Position numbers and translations under genes: made by a program. A stretch of 44,473 bases of DNA from JBDLID01 sp039715055 (lineage in GTDB: Bacteria; Desulfobacterota; Desulfobulbia; Desulfobulbales; Desulfocapsaceae). Positions within the stretch are counted from its first letter, which is position 1, and the number at the start of each line of letters is the position of its first letter. Under the pieces are notes generated by a model that saw only the letters and a program-made list of their open reading frames with translations, made no database searches and was not told the origin of the DNA. Below, one piece after another: positions 1-7,855 of the stretch. The stretch lies in NCBI GenBank assembly GCA_039715055.1, contig JBDLID010000006.1:1-44473 (forward strand), given 5' to 3'.

Positions 1-875
1 ATAATTGCGGTGCGGACCAGCTCATTGGGTTTGTGCTCTCCAAGTTTTGCCACTGCAACCAGGGAGACGAGTTTTCTCACCCCGCTGTTTCCAAGAAAAG
101 AAACTGCTTGTCGGGTGGAGGTGATCGGCTGTATACGTTTAAAACAAGGGCAGCCAAGGTACTTGATAAGCTTAAAGGGAATGGACACATCCCGGTTGAT
201 CAATCGAACCAGTGTAGAGGAATCGATGCCTTCCGTATTGATCTCGTTGATCAATCGAATCATTTTCAGCTGAGGGTCCGTAAGATCCGTATTTTTCAGA
301 ATCTCGGGTCTGGAAAAGAAAAATCCCTGAAAGCAGTCGAACCCCATGTCAACAGCCTGATGAAATTCTTCATGGGTTTTCAGGTTGTCAGCAAACATCT
401 TGCACCGACTGGAACCGAAATGATTTACCAGGGCCTGGCTCTTTGCCAATGGGGTTAATCCAAAATCTACTTTTACAATCCTTGAGATTTCAATAAGCGG
501 CAACAGCTCTTCTTTAAAAGAGGAAGTACCAATGGCCAGAGTGTACCCTCTTTCAACTTGAAAATGGCACGCTTTGATGACATCAGCCGTAGGATCAACG
601 CCCTCTTTCAGCTCGACTATTATATTTCTCAGGGGAAACAGTGCTGGTGAATTCTTGATCAGCTGATCTTCGCTGAAACCGACAAAGGCTTTGTGACCGC
701 CAGTTATACGGTCTATACCGACGGTAAAAAAAGATGGATGGAACCGACCGCTACCTGCGGTTTCCGTCTCAGGATCAGGAAATCCGCTGGACGTTCCGGA
801 GTGAAAAAGAAGCTCGTAGGCGCAAATCTTCTTTCGGCTGTCGAAGATCGGCTGTCTGGCGACAAATGGAACCAT
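1..875 (-). CDS. EAL-HDOD (YuxH-like) signalling protein, C-terminus cut by window edge
   Basis: An open frame of 291 codons begins at ATG 873-875, the first start after an in-frame TAA, and runs off the left end. The N-terminus reads FVARQPIFD, the hallmark opening of YuxH-type EAL domains, with the degenerate signature ELLF at residues 21-24. The catalytic DDFG loop is replaced (AIGTSSF, about residues 114-120), so c-di-GMP hydrolysis is unlikely. From about residue 195 the HDOD domain follows (LVRLINRD, then LGNSGVRKLVSL near 261-272). Such EAL-HDOD proteins are thought to act as c-di-GMP-linked signalling scaffolds without known enzymatic activity. It lies 135 nt downstream of tsaE on the same strand and may be the last gene of that transcript. 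A 14-bp direct repeat (195-208 and 246-259) arises from similar RLIN codons. Confidence 0.85.
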   Translation of the reverse strand, partial: MVPFVARQPIFDSRKKICAYELLFHSGTSSGFPDPETETAGSGRFHPSFFTVGIDRITGGHKAFVGFSEDQLIKNSPALFPLRNIIVELKEGVDPTADVIKACHFQVERGYTLAIGTSSFKEELLPLIEISRIVKVDFGLTPLAKSQALVNHFGSSRCKMFADNLKTHEEFHQAVDMGFDCFQGFFFSRPEILKNTDLTDPQLKMIRLINEINTEGIDSSTLVRLINRDVSIPFKLIKYLGCPCFKRIQPITSTRQAVSFLGNSGVRKLVSLVAVAKLGEHKPNELVRTAI

Positions 876-1010
876 CGAATCTCTGACTGGTTAAAGGCCA
901 CCCTGAAGATGGTGCCCTGCTTGTTGTTTTGAATAGTCGGGAAATCTGCGGAGAACTACGCGCTGCGGGGATGACTGAACTGTCTTTTGATCTTATGCTG
1001 CTGTTCGGTA

Positions 1011-1499
1011 TTAATCGGTCGAGAACTTTTTGAAAAAAGGCGCCAACCTTTCAAACCAGTCACCATCGACAGTGGAAAAATGAACTTTTCTGAGAGTTTC
1101 TCCCAGAACCGTAATGTCAAGGCGCAGACTGTGTTGCGGCAGGATTTCCACCACCCTTTGAGACCATTCTATCACAGTGAGGCCTGAAAGGTAAAAGTAT
1201 TCCTCAAACCCTGACTCCAGAACGTCATCGACTCCTGTCAGCCTGTAGAAATCCATGTGGTAGAGTGGAATACGCCCCTCGTACTCATGAAGTATGGCAA
1301 AACTCGGACTTGAGATATAAAACTGTGGATCAACTTCAAGTCCTTTGGCAATGGATTGTGTCAAGCAGGTTTTACCGGCGCCAAGATCACCGTCAAGGCA
1401 AATCACATCGCCTCCACGACTGAGGCGACCGAGGGTCAGTCCAAGAGTATGGGTATCGTCAAGATTGCGCAGGATGAGACTTTTGGTCGTGACTGTCAT
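1011..1499 (-). CDS. tsaE: tRNA threonylcarbamoyladenosine biosynthesis ATPase TsaE
   Basis: The 162-residue protein has the normal TsaE length and a Walker A loop GDLGAGKT at residues 37-44. The family-typical SPSFAILHEYEG and YHMDFYRL segments follow, as does the late IEWSQR motif that carries the conserved Glu-Trp. TsaE is the cytoplasmic ATPase that works with TsaB and TsaD to place t6A at position 37 of ANN-decoding tRNAs. The start ATG overlaps the stop of the upstream kinase gene by 4 nt (ATGA), so translation is probably coupled. No tsaB, tsaD or NAD(P)HX-repair gene lies next to it. Identity is secure; the pairing with a sensor kinase is unusual. Confidence 0.95.
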   Translation of the reverse strand: MTVTTKSLILRNLDDTHTLGLTLGRLSRGGDVICLDGDLGAGKTCLTQSIAKGLEVDPQFYISSPSFAILHEYEGRIPLYHMDFYRLTGVDDVLESGFEEYFYLSGLTVIEWSQRVVEILPQHSLRLDITVLGETLRKVHFSTVDGDWFERLAPFFKKFSTD

Positions 1500-3097
1500 G
1501 GATTGTTACTGTTCATGGCGCTGACGGGCAGGGTTAACTTCAGTTGAGTCCCTCTCCCCTTGACAGAGTCGACATGCAGTTCGCCTTCCAGCATCTGCAC
1601 TCTTTCAGTGATGGACTGCAACCCTATTCCCCTGTCGGTGCCGGTTCTTATCAGCACCGAATCAACGTCAAAACCGATACCGTCATCTTCGATATCTATC
1701 TGGATAATGTCATTATCATGACAAATATCGACAGTCAGATTTTTGGCATGGGAATGCTTGATAACATTGTTAAGGGATTCCTGGATGACCCGGTAGACAT
1801 GCCGCTGTTGTTCAACAGACAGAAAAGCTCCAATTTCACAGGTGCTGATTTTTGTTTTAATATCGCTGATCTGAAGAAAGGTGGATGCTAAATTTTCAAA
1901 GGCGGCATCAATGCCGAGATCATCGACCATCATAGGCCAGAGATCGCGCGAAAGACTGCGTGTGGATTCAATCAGTGAGTTGACCAGAAGGCGCAGTTCG
2001 TTCAGATAGTCGACAACGGTATCCTTGTCGACCTCCTCGGTGTTGAACAGGTAATTTTTCACTCCGGAAATCTGGAGTTTAAGAACAGCCATGGACTGGC
2101 CGAATTCATCATGAAGTTCCATGGAGAGACGCCTTCTCTCATCGTCCTGGGCGGAAATCAGTGCTCCGGACAACTCGCGAAGCCGCTGCTCGGACTGGCG
2201 CAGGTTCTTTTCGTCTTCTTTTCGTTTGGAAATATCACGGACAATGGAGCCGATGATCCGCTCGCCTTTGGCAAGCACAAAGGAAAAGAGATTAACTTCA
2301 GCAGGCAGGTAGTCGCCGTCAGCCTGAAGGATGGGAATTTCAAGGGAGTCAGGGGCCTCTTCCCCCTTAAGCAGTTCCCCTATCTTGCCGGTGATTTCCG
2401 AAATATTGTCAGGATAAATGGCAAAGCTCAGATCGGTGCCGAGCAGTTTTTCTACCTGGTAACCTAAAACTTTTTCGACCGTGGGATTGCAGTAGAGGCA
2501 TGTACCGTTAACATCAAAAAGAAAAATCATATCCTGTGAGGCATGGGTGAACATCCTGAATTTTTCTTCACTCTCCTTGAGCCCCTGTTCGGCAGACTGA
2601 CGCCGCCGGATATCGGCTTTAAGCACCTCGTTAATCACCAGGATTTTTTTGTTGACCTCTTCAAGGTTTTCGTTTTTTTTGGCAAGTTCCAATGTCAGGA
2701 GCCTGTTTTCCCGTCTGAGATCATATGCGCTTCTGGCCTGATCGATGACAAGCTTGAGGTCGATACGGTTCCAGGGCTTTATAATATATTGGGATATCTG
2801 ACCACGATTGATGGCCTCAATAACATTTTCCGCCTCACTGTAGGCGGTAATGATAATGCGGCCGGGATCGGGGTTAAGGCGATACATCTCGGAGAGCATC
2901 TCAACACCGGTCATACCGGGCATTCGATGGTCGGAAATAACCAGGCCTATATCATCATGGTCAGTAAACAGATCAAGCCCTTCCTGGCCGGATTGAGCGA
3001 TGAGAATCTCATACTCTTCCTGGAAATTGAGCCGTAAATTGAGGAGGTTGAGTTCCTCGTCGTCAACGTAGAGAATTTTAAAGGGTTTATTGCTCAT
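1496..3097 (-). CDS. Response-regulator/PAS/histidine kinase hybrid (NarX-type kinase core)
   Basis: The 533-residue cytoplasmic protein starts with a receiver domain (acidic pair Asp12/Asp13, phospho-acceptor Asp56 in ISDHRMPGM, Thr84, Lys107 in IIKPW). A coiled coil (about 125-180) and a PAS domain (about 176-295) follow. Last comes a HisKA_3 dimerisation helix with His329 in RRRLSMELHDEFGQ and an HATPase_c domain with an N-box (IQESLNNVIKHS), DDGIGFD and GIGLQSI. No membrane segment is visible, so input probably comes from phosphorylation of the N-terminal receiver and from the PAS pocket. The HisKA_3 type normally pairs with LuxR-type regulators; none is nearby. It is the first gene of the kinase-tsaE-EAL/HDOD block. 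Confidence 0.9.
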   Translation of the reverse strand: MSNKPFKILYVDDEELNLLNLRLNFQEEYEILIAQSGQEGLDLFTDHDDIGLVISDHRMPGMTGVEMLSEMYRLNPDPGRIIITAYSEAENVIEAINRGQISQYIIKPWNRIDLKLVIDQARSAYDLRRENRLLTLELAKKNENLEEVNKKILVINEVLKADIRRRQSAEQGLKESEEKFRMFTHASQDMIFLFDVNGTCLYCNPTVEKVLGYQVEKLLGTDLSFAIYPDNISEITGKIGELLKGEEAPDSLEIPILQADGDYLPAEVNLFSFVLAKGERIIGSIVRDISKRKEDEKNLRQSEQRLRELSGALISAQDDERRRLSMELHDEFGQSMAVLKLQISGVKNYLFNTEEVDKDTVVDYLNELRLLVNSLIESTRSLSRDLWPMMVDDLGIDAAFENLASTFLQISDIKTKISTCEIGAFLSVEQQRHVYRVIQESLNNVIKHSHAKNLTVDICHDNDIIQIDIEDDGIGFDVDSVLIRTGTDRGIGLQSITERVQMLEGELHVDSVKGRGTQLKLTLPVSAMNSNNP

Positions 3098-3150
3098 GGA
3101 CGGGGCAACAGATCGTATGGTTGTTCCAAAGATTTCATGGTGGCCTTAAT

Positions 3151-3191
3151 AAAAAAGGCCTGTGTACAAATAATACTGCACACAGGCCTTT
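3151..3191 (-). terminator. Intrinsic terminator of the cold-shock gene
   Basis: A perfect 12-bp inverted repeat (3154-3165 with 3180-3191, core AGGCCTGTGT) encloses a 14-nt loop. On the minus strand it is followed by a T tract (the plus-strand A run 3151-3156). It starts 46 nt after the cold-shock stop codon and insulates that gene from the kinase operon downstream. Confidence 0.85.
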
Positions 3192-3236
3192 GATTCACTT
3201 AAAAAAAATATTCGACGACGATTGTGGTGGTCGCTT

Positions 3237-3458
3237 TCAGGCTTCTATCGTTCTTTGAACATCAACAGCACTGGGTCCCTTGTCAGAACTGGCAATGGTG
3301 AACTCAACCGTCTCCCCCTCGTCAAGCTTTCGATAGCCACCACCGAGAATGGAGCTGTAATGGACAAAAACATCGGATTCTTCACCCGGTCTTTCCAGGA
3401 AGCCGTAACCCTTATTGGTATTGAACCATTTAACCGTGCCGCTAATTCTTTCAGACAT
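3237..3458 (-). CDS. CspA-family cold-shock protein
   Basis: The 73-residue protein is a single cold-shock OB-fold domain. GTVKWFN opens it, RNP1 is KGYGFL and RNP2 is VFVHYS; the segment LDEGETVEF and a C-terminal AVDVQ complete the pattern. Such proteins bind single-stranded RNA and DNA and melt mRNA structure. A strong ribosome site (GGGGAGGGGAAC) sits right before ATG. The gene is monocistronic: it has its own predicted promoter (3550-3579), a leader with a hairpin and a downstream terminator. Whether it is cold-induced cannot be told from sequence. Confidence 0.95.
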   Translation of the reverse strand: MSERISGTVKWFNTNKGYGFLERPGEESDVFVHYSSILGGGYRKLDEGETVEFTIASSDKGPSAVDVQRTIEA

Positions 3459-3499
3459 GTTCCCCTCCCCAATAACAAAGTTTTTATGTTCATTCCGTT

Positions 3500-3517
3500 A
3501 AGAGGCGATAACCTCTT
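3500..3517 (-). promoter_or_regulatory. Hairpin in the cold-shock mRNA leader
   Basis: A perfect 6-bp stem (AAGAGG 3500-3505 with CCTCTT 3512-3517, 6-nt loop) lies 42 nt upstream of the start codon. It is inside the leader predicted from the promoter at 3550-3579. Leaders of cold-shock genes often carry temperature-sensitive structure; that role here is inference. Confidence 0.4.
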
Positions 3518-3549
3518 TCCCCCAAAATGATTCTTTGCAGCTAAAAAAA

Positions 3550-3579
3550 ATCCTATCAAAAGGATGGGTGCAGGGTCAA
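3550..3579 (-). promoter_or_regulatory. Predicted sigma-70-type promoter of the cold-shock gene
   Basis: On the minus strand, TTGACC (3574-3579) and TAGGAT (3550-3555) are spaced by 18 nt. This would give a leader of roughly 85 nt before the cold-shock ATG. No other good promoter was seen in this interval. Confidence 0.45.
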
Positions 3580-3702
3580 GCAAAAAACTAAAGATTAAAG
3601 CGACAGAACAGTTAGTTACCGAGATTGTTTCTCAAACTGACCTCTGGCGCCTGCATTTACACTACAGTTGTAATGACCGGGGCAGAGATCAGCCTTTTTC
3701 TG

Positions 3703-5502
3703 TTACGGTTGCAGCCACCATGTCATGAGCAGATCAATATGGTTGTAGTAAAGCGGCAGGGTCTCCGGCTGACCGAATTTGTTGTGATAGGCCAGCCGGT
3801 GCCCGTCCATAAACCAGTTGGGGACAATGTAATACCCGTACCAGAGGACCCGGTCCAGGGCGCGGCAGGCAGCAGTGAGTTCCTCCTGGGTCTCGACATA
3901 GATAATCTTTTCCACAAGATCATCGATCACCGGATCCTTTATGCCCGCAAGATTACGGGTCCCCTTTCTCTCAGCCGACTGTGAGTGCCAGTAATTACGC
4001 TGTTCGTTGCCCGGTGATTGTGACTGGCCGTAAACAGTGACCACCATGTCAAAGTCGAAATTCTGCAGACGATCGGTGTACAGCGTTGGGTCTATTCTGC
4101 GATAGTCGACATTCATCCCCAGCCTTTTAAGATTTTGCACATATGGAGCCATGACCCTCTCAAACGAGGGGGAAACCAGAAGGATCTCAAAGTTAAACGG
4201 CTCCCCGGCACTGTTCTTGAGATGACCGTCCGTCACTGTCCAGCCGGCTTCCTTGAGCAGTTTTTTCGCCCGGCGCAGGTTGTTTCTGATCCCTGATTTT
4301 TTATCAGTTACAGGCGGGGTGAGGGGCTTTTTGAAAACTTCTGCTGGCAGCTGGGCCCGGAAAGGCTCCAGGTATTTAAGCTCGAGTCCTTCCGGCAGAC
4401 CGGTTGCAGCCAGCGGCGAGTTTGAAAAGTATGAATTTGAACGCTGGTATTGGTTGAAGAACAATGATTTATTGGTCCACTCAAAATCAAGGGCCAAACC
4501 CAATGCCTCCCTCACCCTGGAATCTTTGAACAGCTTCCTGCGGGTGTTCATAATAAAACCCTGCATCCCGGCATTGTTTTTGTGAGGAAAGACATGTTTA
4601 GCAATGGAGCCGTCTGTGAAATGTCCTCCCTTCATGTCACGGGCCCATTGTTTGGCAATGTTGACCAGCATAAAGTCAAATTCACCGGCCTTGAATGCCT
4701 CCACCGAGACAATCTGGTCCTGGTAGTACTTGATAGTAATGGTTTCGTAGCTGAACATCCCCCTGCGGGTCGGATGGTCTGCCCCCCAATATTTGGGATT
4801 TTTTTTGTAGGTGATTGATTTTCCCTGGTCAACGGCGGAAATCATATATGGCCCTGAGCCAATGGGGAGTGACATGGCCTTTTCACCTTCTTTTTTCCCG
4901 AAGCCGTGACTCTTATAATATTTTTCGGACATCACAGGGATCTGGGCGGCAATGAGGTGGAGCTCACGGTTGAATTTTGCAAAATGAAAACGGATACGCT
5001 GGTTGTCTAAAATTTCCGCCTTTGTGATGTCCCTGTAATAGAACTGATATCGTGGGTGAACCTTGTCGCTTTTAAGGGTGTCCAGAGAGAACTTGATATC
5101 TTCGACCCTGACCGGACTGTTGTCAGAAAAGCGTGCCTTTTCGTCAATCGTAAAGGTGACTGACAGCTTATCCTCTGCCAGTTCGATATCCTTTGCTATA
5201 AGTCCGTACTCTGAAAAAGGCTCGTCCAGGCTATTCACGGCCAGAGGTTCAAAAAGCAGCATTTCCAGGCCAAAAGGAGAAAGTCCTTTCAGGGTGTATG
5301 GGTTGAGCTTGTCAAAGCTGCCAAGATCATGCAGCGTCAGTTTTCCACCGGCGACCGCATCGGCCGAAGTGTAGTCGAACCTTTTGAAACCAGGTGGATA
5401 TTTGAGACTGCCGTCAATGGAGATACCGTGGCCCGCATTGGCTGCCAGACTGGACAGCATGAGCATGGAACAGATGATGAACAGAGATGTGAATGATCGC
5501 AT
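3703..5502 (-). CDS. YejA-like extracellular peptide-binding protein (SBP family 5)
   Basis: The start chosen is ATG 5500-5502: it follows AGGAGAG at good spacing and begins a signal peptide (MRSFTSLFII, cleavage after AANA). The longer frame back to 5679 has no such features. The 599-residue precursor matches the length of E. coli YejA and shares its mature N-terminal pattern: GFKRFDY, GGKLTLHDLGSFDKLNPYTLKG, then LFEPLAV and DEPFSEYGLIA. It should be a periplasmic receptor delivering peptides to an ABC importer. No yejB, yejE or yejF permease or ATPase genes adjoin it, so it is either an orphan receptor or serves a transporter elsewhere. It diverges from leuC. A late FDMVV segment and a Trp-rich C-terminus fit the family. 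Confidence 0.85.
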   Translation of the reverse strand: MRSFTSLFIICSMLMLSSLAANAGHGISIDGSLKYPPGFKRFDYTSADAVAGGKLTLHDLGSFDKLNPYTLKGLSPFGLEMLLFEPLAVNSLDEPFSEYGLIAKDIELAEDKLSVTFTIDEKARFSDNSPVRVEDIKFSLDTLKSDKVHPRYQFYYRDITKAEILDNQRIRFHFAKFNRELHLIAAQIPVMSEKYYKSHGFGKKEGEKAMSLPIGSGPYMISAVDQGKSITYKKNPKYWGADHPTRRGMFSYETITIKYYQDQIVSVEAFKAGEFDFMLVNIAKQWARDMKGGHFTDGSIAKHVFPHKNNAGMQGFIMNTRRKLFKDSRVREALGLALDFEWTNKSLFFNQYQRSNSYFSNSPLAATGLPEGLELKYLEPFRAQLPAEVFKKPLTPPVTDKKSGIRNNLRRAKKLLKEAGWTVTDGHLKNSAGEPFNFEILLVSPSFERVMAPYVQNLKRLGMNVDYRRIDPTLYTDRLQNFDFDMVVTVYGQSQSPGNEQRNYWHSQSAERKGTRNLAGIKDPVIDDLVEKIIYVETQEELTAACRALDRVLWYGYYIVPNWFMDGHRLAYHNKFGQPETLPLYYNHIDLLMTWWLQP

Positions 5503-5655
5503 GAAAGACTCTCCTGTGGGCGGATAGAGATGGTTTTTGAATTTATGGCAAAAAAGATTGTTTTCGTTTATGTTGTCAGGTTTCGGTTTGATGGACAAGC
5601 GGTAAAGATAAGCCAATGAACTGCTTTTGCAGAGGGCAACGGATTGTCCCCATAA

Positions 5656-5715
5656 TTGGCAATAAATATAAATACTCAAATATTATCAGGTTATCATTTC
5701 ACGGCAAGTGATAAC
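5656..5715 (+). promoter_or_regulatory. leuC upstream region: weak promoter and 7-bp dyad
   Basis: TTGGCA (5656-5661) and TATTAT (5681-5686) form a weak promoter with a 19-nt spacer. Just downstream, GTTATCA (5690-5696) and TGATAAC (5709-5715) form a perfect inverted repeat with a 12-nt gap, 37 nt before the leuC ATG. It could be an operator or a leader hairpin. No leader peptide rich in Leu codons was seen, so classical attenuation is not supported. Confidence 0.35.
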
Positions 5716-5751
5716 TGTTGAAAAAATAGTATCTCATACGGAGAACAGCAA

Positions 5752-7038
5752 ATGGGAAAAACCATAGCACAGAAAATATTTGATGCCCACCTGCGCGATA
5801 CCCCTACCCCGGACAACATGGTCCTCGATATCGATGTGGTAATGTGCCATGAAATCACAACCCCCATAGCCATCATGGACCTTGTTGAAAAGGATATGGA
5901 CAGGGTCTTTGATCCGACCAGGATCAAGGCGGTCATCGATCATGTAACCCCTGCCAAAGATTCAAAAACAGCGGCCCAGGGCAAGATCATGCGGGACTGG
6001 GCCAAGCGCCACGGAATCATCGATTTTTTTGATGTTGGAGCAAACGGCGTCTGTCACGCCCTGTTTCCTGAAAAAGGATTTATCCGGCCCGGCTACACTG
6101 CGATCATGGGTGACTCGCACACCTGTACCCATGGCGCCTTTGGGGCCTTTGCCGCCGGTGTCGGCACCACCGATCTTGAGGTTGGAATTCTCAAAGGGGT
6201 CTGCTCCTTCCGGTCGCCCGATTCAATGCGGATCAACATCAGTGGTGAGTTTGCAAAAGGCGTCACCGCCAAGGATGTTATCCTCAAGATTATCAAGGAA
6301 CTCACCGTAAACGGCGCCACCGACAAGGTCATTGAATTTTCCGGTCCCGTGGTTGAACAGATGACCATGGCCGCCCGAATGACGCTCTGTAATATGGCCG
6401 TGGAGGCCGGTGCCACCAGCGGAATCTGTGCCCCTGACCGGGTCACCGCCGAATATCTCTGGCCCTATATCCAGAAGGACTATACGAGCATTGATGAGGC
6501 GACTGCTGATTTTTCCAAATGGCATTCCGATGATGACGCCGAGTACGTTTCCGTGATCGAGATGGATGTGTCCGAGCTTGTCCCCCAGTCAAGCTTTGAG
6601 TACAAACCTGACCAGGTCAAGGACATCAGCGAACTTGCCGGTTCGCCCATTGACCAGGTCTATATCGGGTCGTGCACCAACGGTCGTATTGAGGACCTGC
6701 GTGATGCCGCAGCGATTCTCAAAGGGCGGAAGCTCGCGACCGGGGTCCGGGGAATTGTAACCCCGGCCACACCTTTGATATACTCACAGGCCCTTGAAGA
6801 AGGGATCATCAAGATCTTCATGGATGCCGGTTTCTGCGTTCTCAACCCCACCTGCGGGGCCTGCCTTGGAATGAGCTCGGGAGTGCTTGCAGAGGGCGAA
6901 GTCTGCGCATCGACCACCAACCGAAACTTCAACGGCCGAATGGGCAAAGGCGGCATGGTCCACCTGATGAGTCCATTTTCAGCAGCAGCAGCAGCCGTCA
7001 GCGGAGTGATCAGCGATCCGCGTGACTACTTAAATTAG
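5752..7038 (+). CDS. leuC: 3-isopropylmalate dehydratase large subunit
   Basis: The 428-residue protein is an aconitase-superfamily large subunit of the shorter, archaeal/thermophile-like LeuC group. It has the active-site GDSHTCTHGAFG segment and the cluster cysteines in GSCTNGR and PTCGACLGM that hold a [4Fe-4S] cluster. With LeuD it isomerises 2- to 3-isopropylmalate in leucine synthesis. The ribosome site GGAGA precedes ATG. The adjacent leuD 29 nt downstream supports the leucine role; homoaconitase belongs to the same family and cannot be fully excluded. No leuA or leuB is present in the window. Confidence 0.92.
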   Translation: MGKTIAQKIFDAHLRDTPTPDNMVLDIDVVMCHEITTPIAIMDLVEKDMDRVFDPTRIKAVIDHVTPAKDSKTAAQGKIMRDWAKRHGIIDFFDVGANGVCHALFPEKGFIRPGYTAIMGDSHTCTHGAFGAFAAGVGTTDLEVGILKGVCSFRSPDSMRINISGEFAKGVTAKDVILKIIKELTVNGATDKVIEFSGPVVEQMTMAARMTLCNMAVEAGATSGICAPDRVTAEYLWPYIQKDYTSIDEATADFSKWHSDDDAEYVSVIEMDVSELVPQSSFEYKPDQVKDISELAGSPIDQVYIGSCTNGRIEDLRDAAAILKGRKLATGVRGIVTPATPLIYSQALEEGIIKIFMDAGFCVLNPTCGACLGMSSGVLAEGEVCASTTNRNFNGRMGKGGMVHLMSPFSAAAAAVSGVISDPRDYLN

Positions 7039-7067
7039 TTAAGAGACAAGAAAATAAAGCGAGGCAA

Positions 7068-7607
7068 GTGATGAAACAATTCGGCGGTCCTGCTCTCCTG
7101 CTGGACAGAAGCGATATCAATACCGATGAGATCATTCCGGCAAAATATTTGACCGAGAGTTCCAAAACAGCACTGCAGCCGCATCTGCTGGAAGATCTTC
7201 TCCTCCATGGAAAACCATTCAACCTCAATGACCCGGCAGTTCAGCAGGCCAGGGTGGTGGCCACACGCGCCAACTTCGGCTGCGGCTCCTCACGGGAGCA
7301 TGCGGTCTGGGCATTTGAGGTCAACGACATTAAGGTAGTCATTGCCCAGTCCTTTGCCCGTATATTTCGGCAGAATATGTTTAACTGCGGAATTCTGGCC
7401 GTAGAACTGACCGAAAACGACATTGACCGGCTTTTCAACATGAAAGGCAGTCTGAAAATTGAAGTAGATATGGAAGGCTCCAAACTGGTGGCCATATCCG
7501 ACAGTTCTGACGAGTCAAATGAGGAGTTTACTTTTCAACTCAACGATTTTGACCGCAGCCTTGTTGAGGCCGGCGGCTGGCTGAGCTACGCTGACGCCAA
7601 GTATTGA
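7068..7607 (+). CDS. leuD: 3-isopropylmalate dehydratase small subunit
   Basis: The 179-residue swivelling-domain subunit shows DINTDEIIPAKYLTE near the N-terminus and the conserved FGCGSSREHA motif. The specificity loop after KYL reads TESSK. The basic YLRT of homoaconitase-type subunits is absent, which favours isopropylmalate as substrate. The gene follows leuC by 29 nt with a GAGG-like ribosome site, so the two are co-transcribed. It is slightly longer than many bacterial LeuD of this type because of a C-terminal tail after residue 160. Confidence 0.92.
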   Translation: MMKQFGGPALLLDRSDINTDEIIPAKYLTESSKTALQPHLLEDLLLHGKPFNLNDPAVQQARVVATRANFGCGSSREHAVWAFEVNDIKVVIAQSFARIFRQNMFNCGILAVELTENDIDRLFNMKGSLKIEVDMEGSKLVAISDSSDESNEEFTFQLNDFDRSLVEAGGWLSYADAKY

Positions 7608-7667
7608 TATAAGGCGTTGGCGGTAAATTCCTGCTGAATTTAGAAACTCGGAACAATTATTGAAAAC

Positions 7668-7703
7668 TCAACACCCACCTGCTTAAAGGGTGGTGAGTGT
7701 TGA
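7668..7703. terminator. Imperfect hairpin after leuD
   Basis: Left arm TCAACACCCACC (7668-7679) pairs with 7689-7703 with a 3-nt bulge (7694-7696) and a 9-nt loop. There is no T tract, so it may be a Rho-dependent or 3'-end-stabilising structure. It lies between the convergent leuD and dnaJ-like genes. Confidence 0.35.
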
Positions 7704-7769
7704 ATTGCGGACTGAAAGTCTTACGATACCGGCAAGATGACGCAACTTGTTTTTGAAAAATGAACCGCA

Positions 7770-7795
7770 GAATATCGAACTGATATTCGATATTC
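7770..7795. repeat. Perfect 10-bp AT-rich palindrome between convergent genes
   Basis: GAATATCGAA (7770-7779) and TTCGATATTC (7786-7795) are exact inverted copies with a 6-nt loop. No T tract follows on either strand. It could stabilise 3' ends or be a protein-binding site. Its position between leuD and the convergent dnaJ-like gene argues against a promoter role. Confidence 0.5.
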
Positions 7796-7855
7796 ACTGT
7801 TAAAAGCAACCGTTAACTGAAAGCTGCCCGCCTAAACGGCGAAGGTTTCAGCCTT

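Noticed and set aside
33..458. A 141-residue plus-strand open frame near the left end
   Set aside because: It runs opposite to the EAL-HDOD coding frame, which shows clear domain motifs; the plus-strand frame has no ribosome site or family pattern.
886..1034. A plus-strand stop-to-stop frame with a protein-like reading (LLVVLNSREICGELRAAGM)
   Set aside because: No suitable upstream start or ribosome site; it lies in the short minus-strand spacer between tsaE and the EAL-HDOD gene and overlaps the tsaE end.
5503..5679. 58-residue N-terminal extension of the YejA-like protein
   Set aside because: It would bury the signal peptide; the internal ATG has a strong ribosome site and begins the signal peptide.
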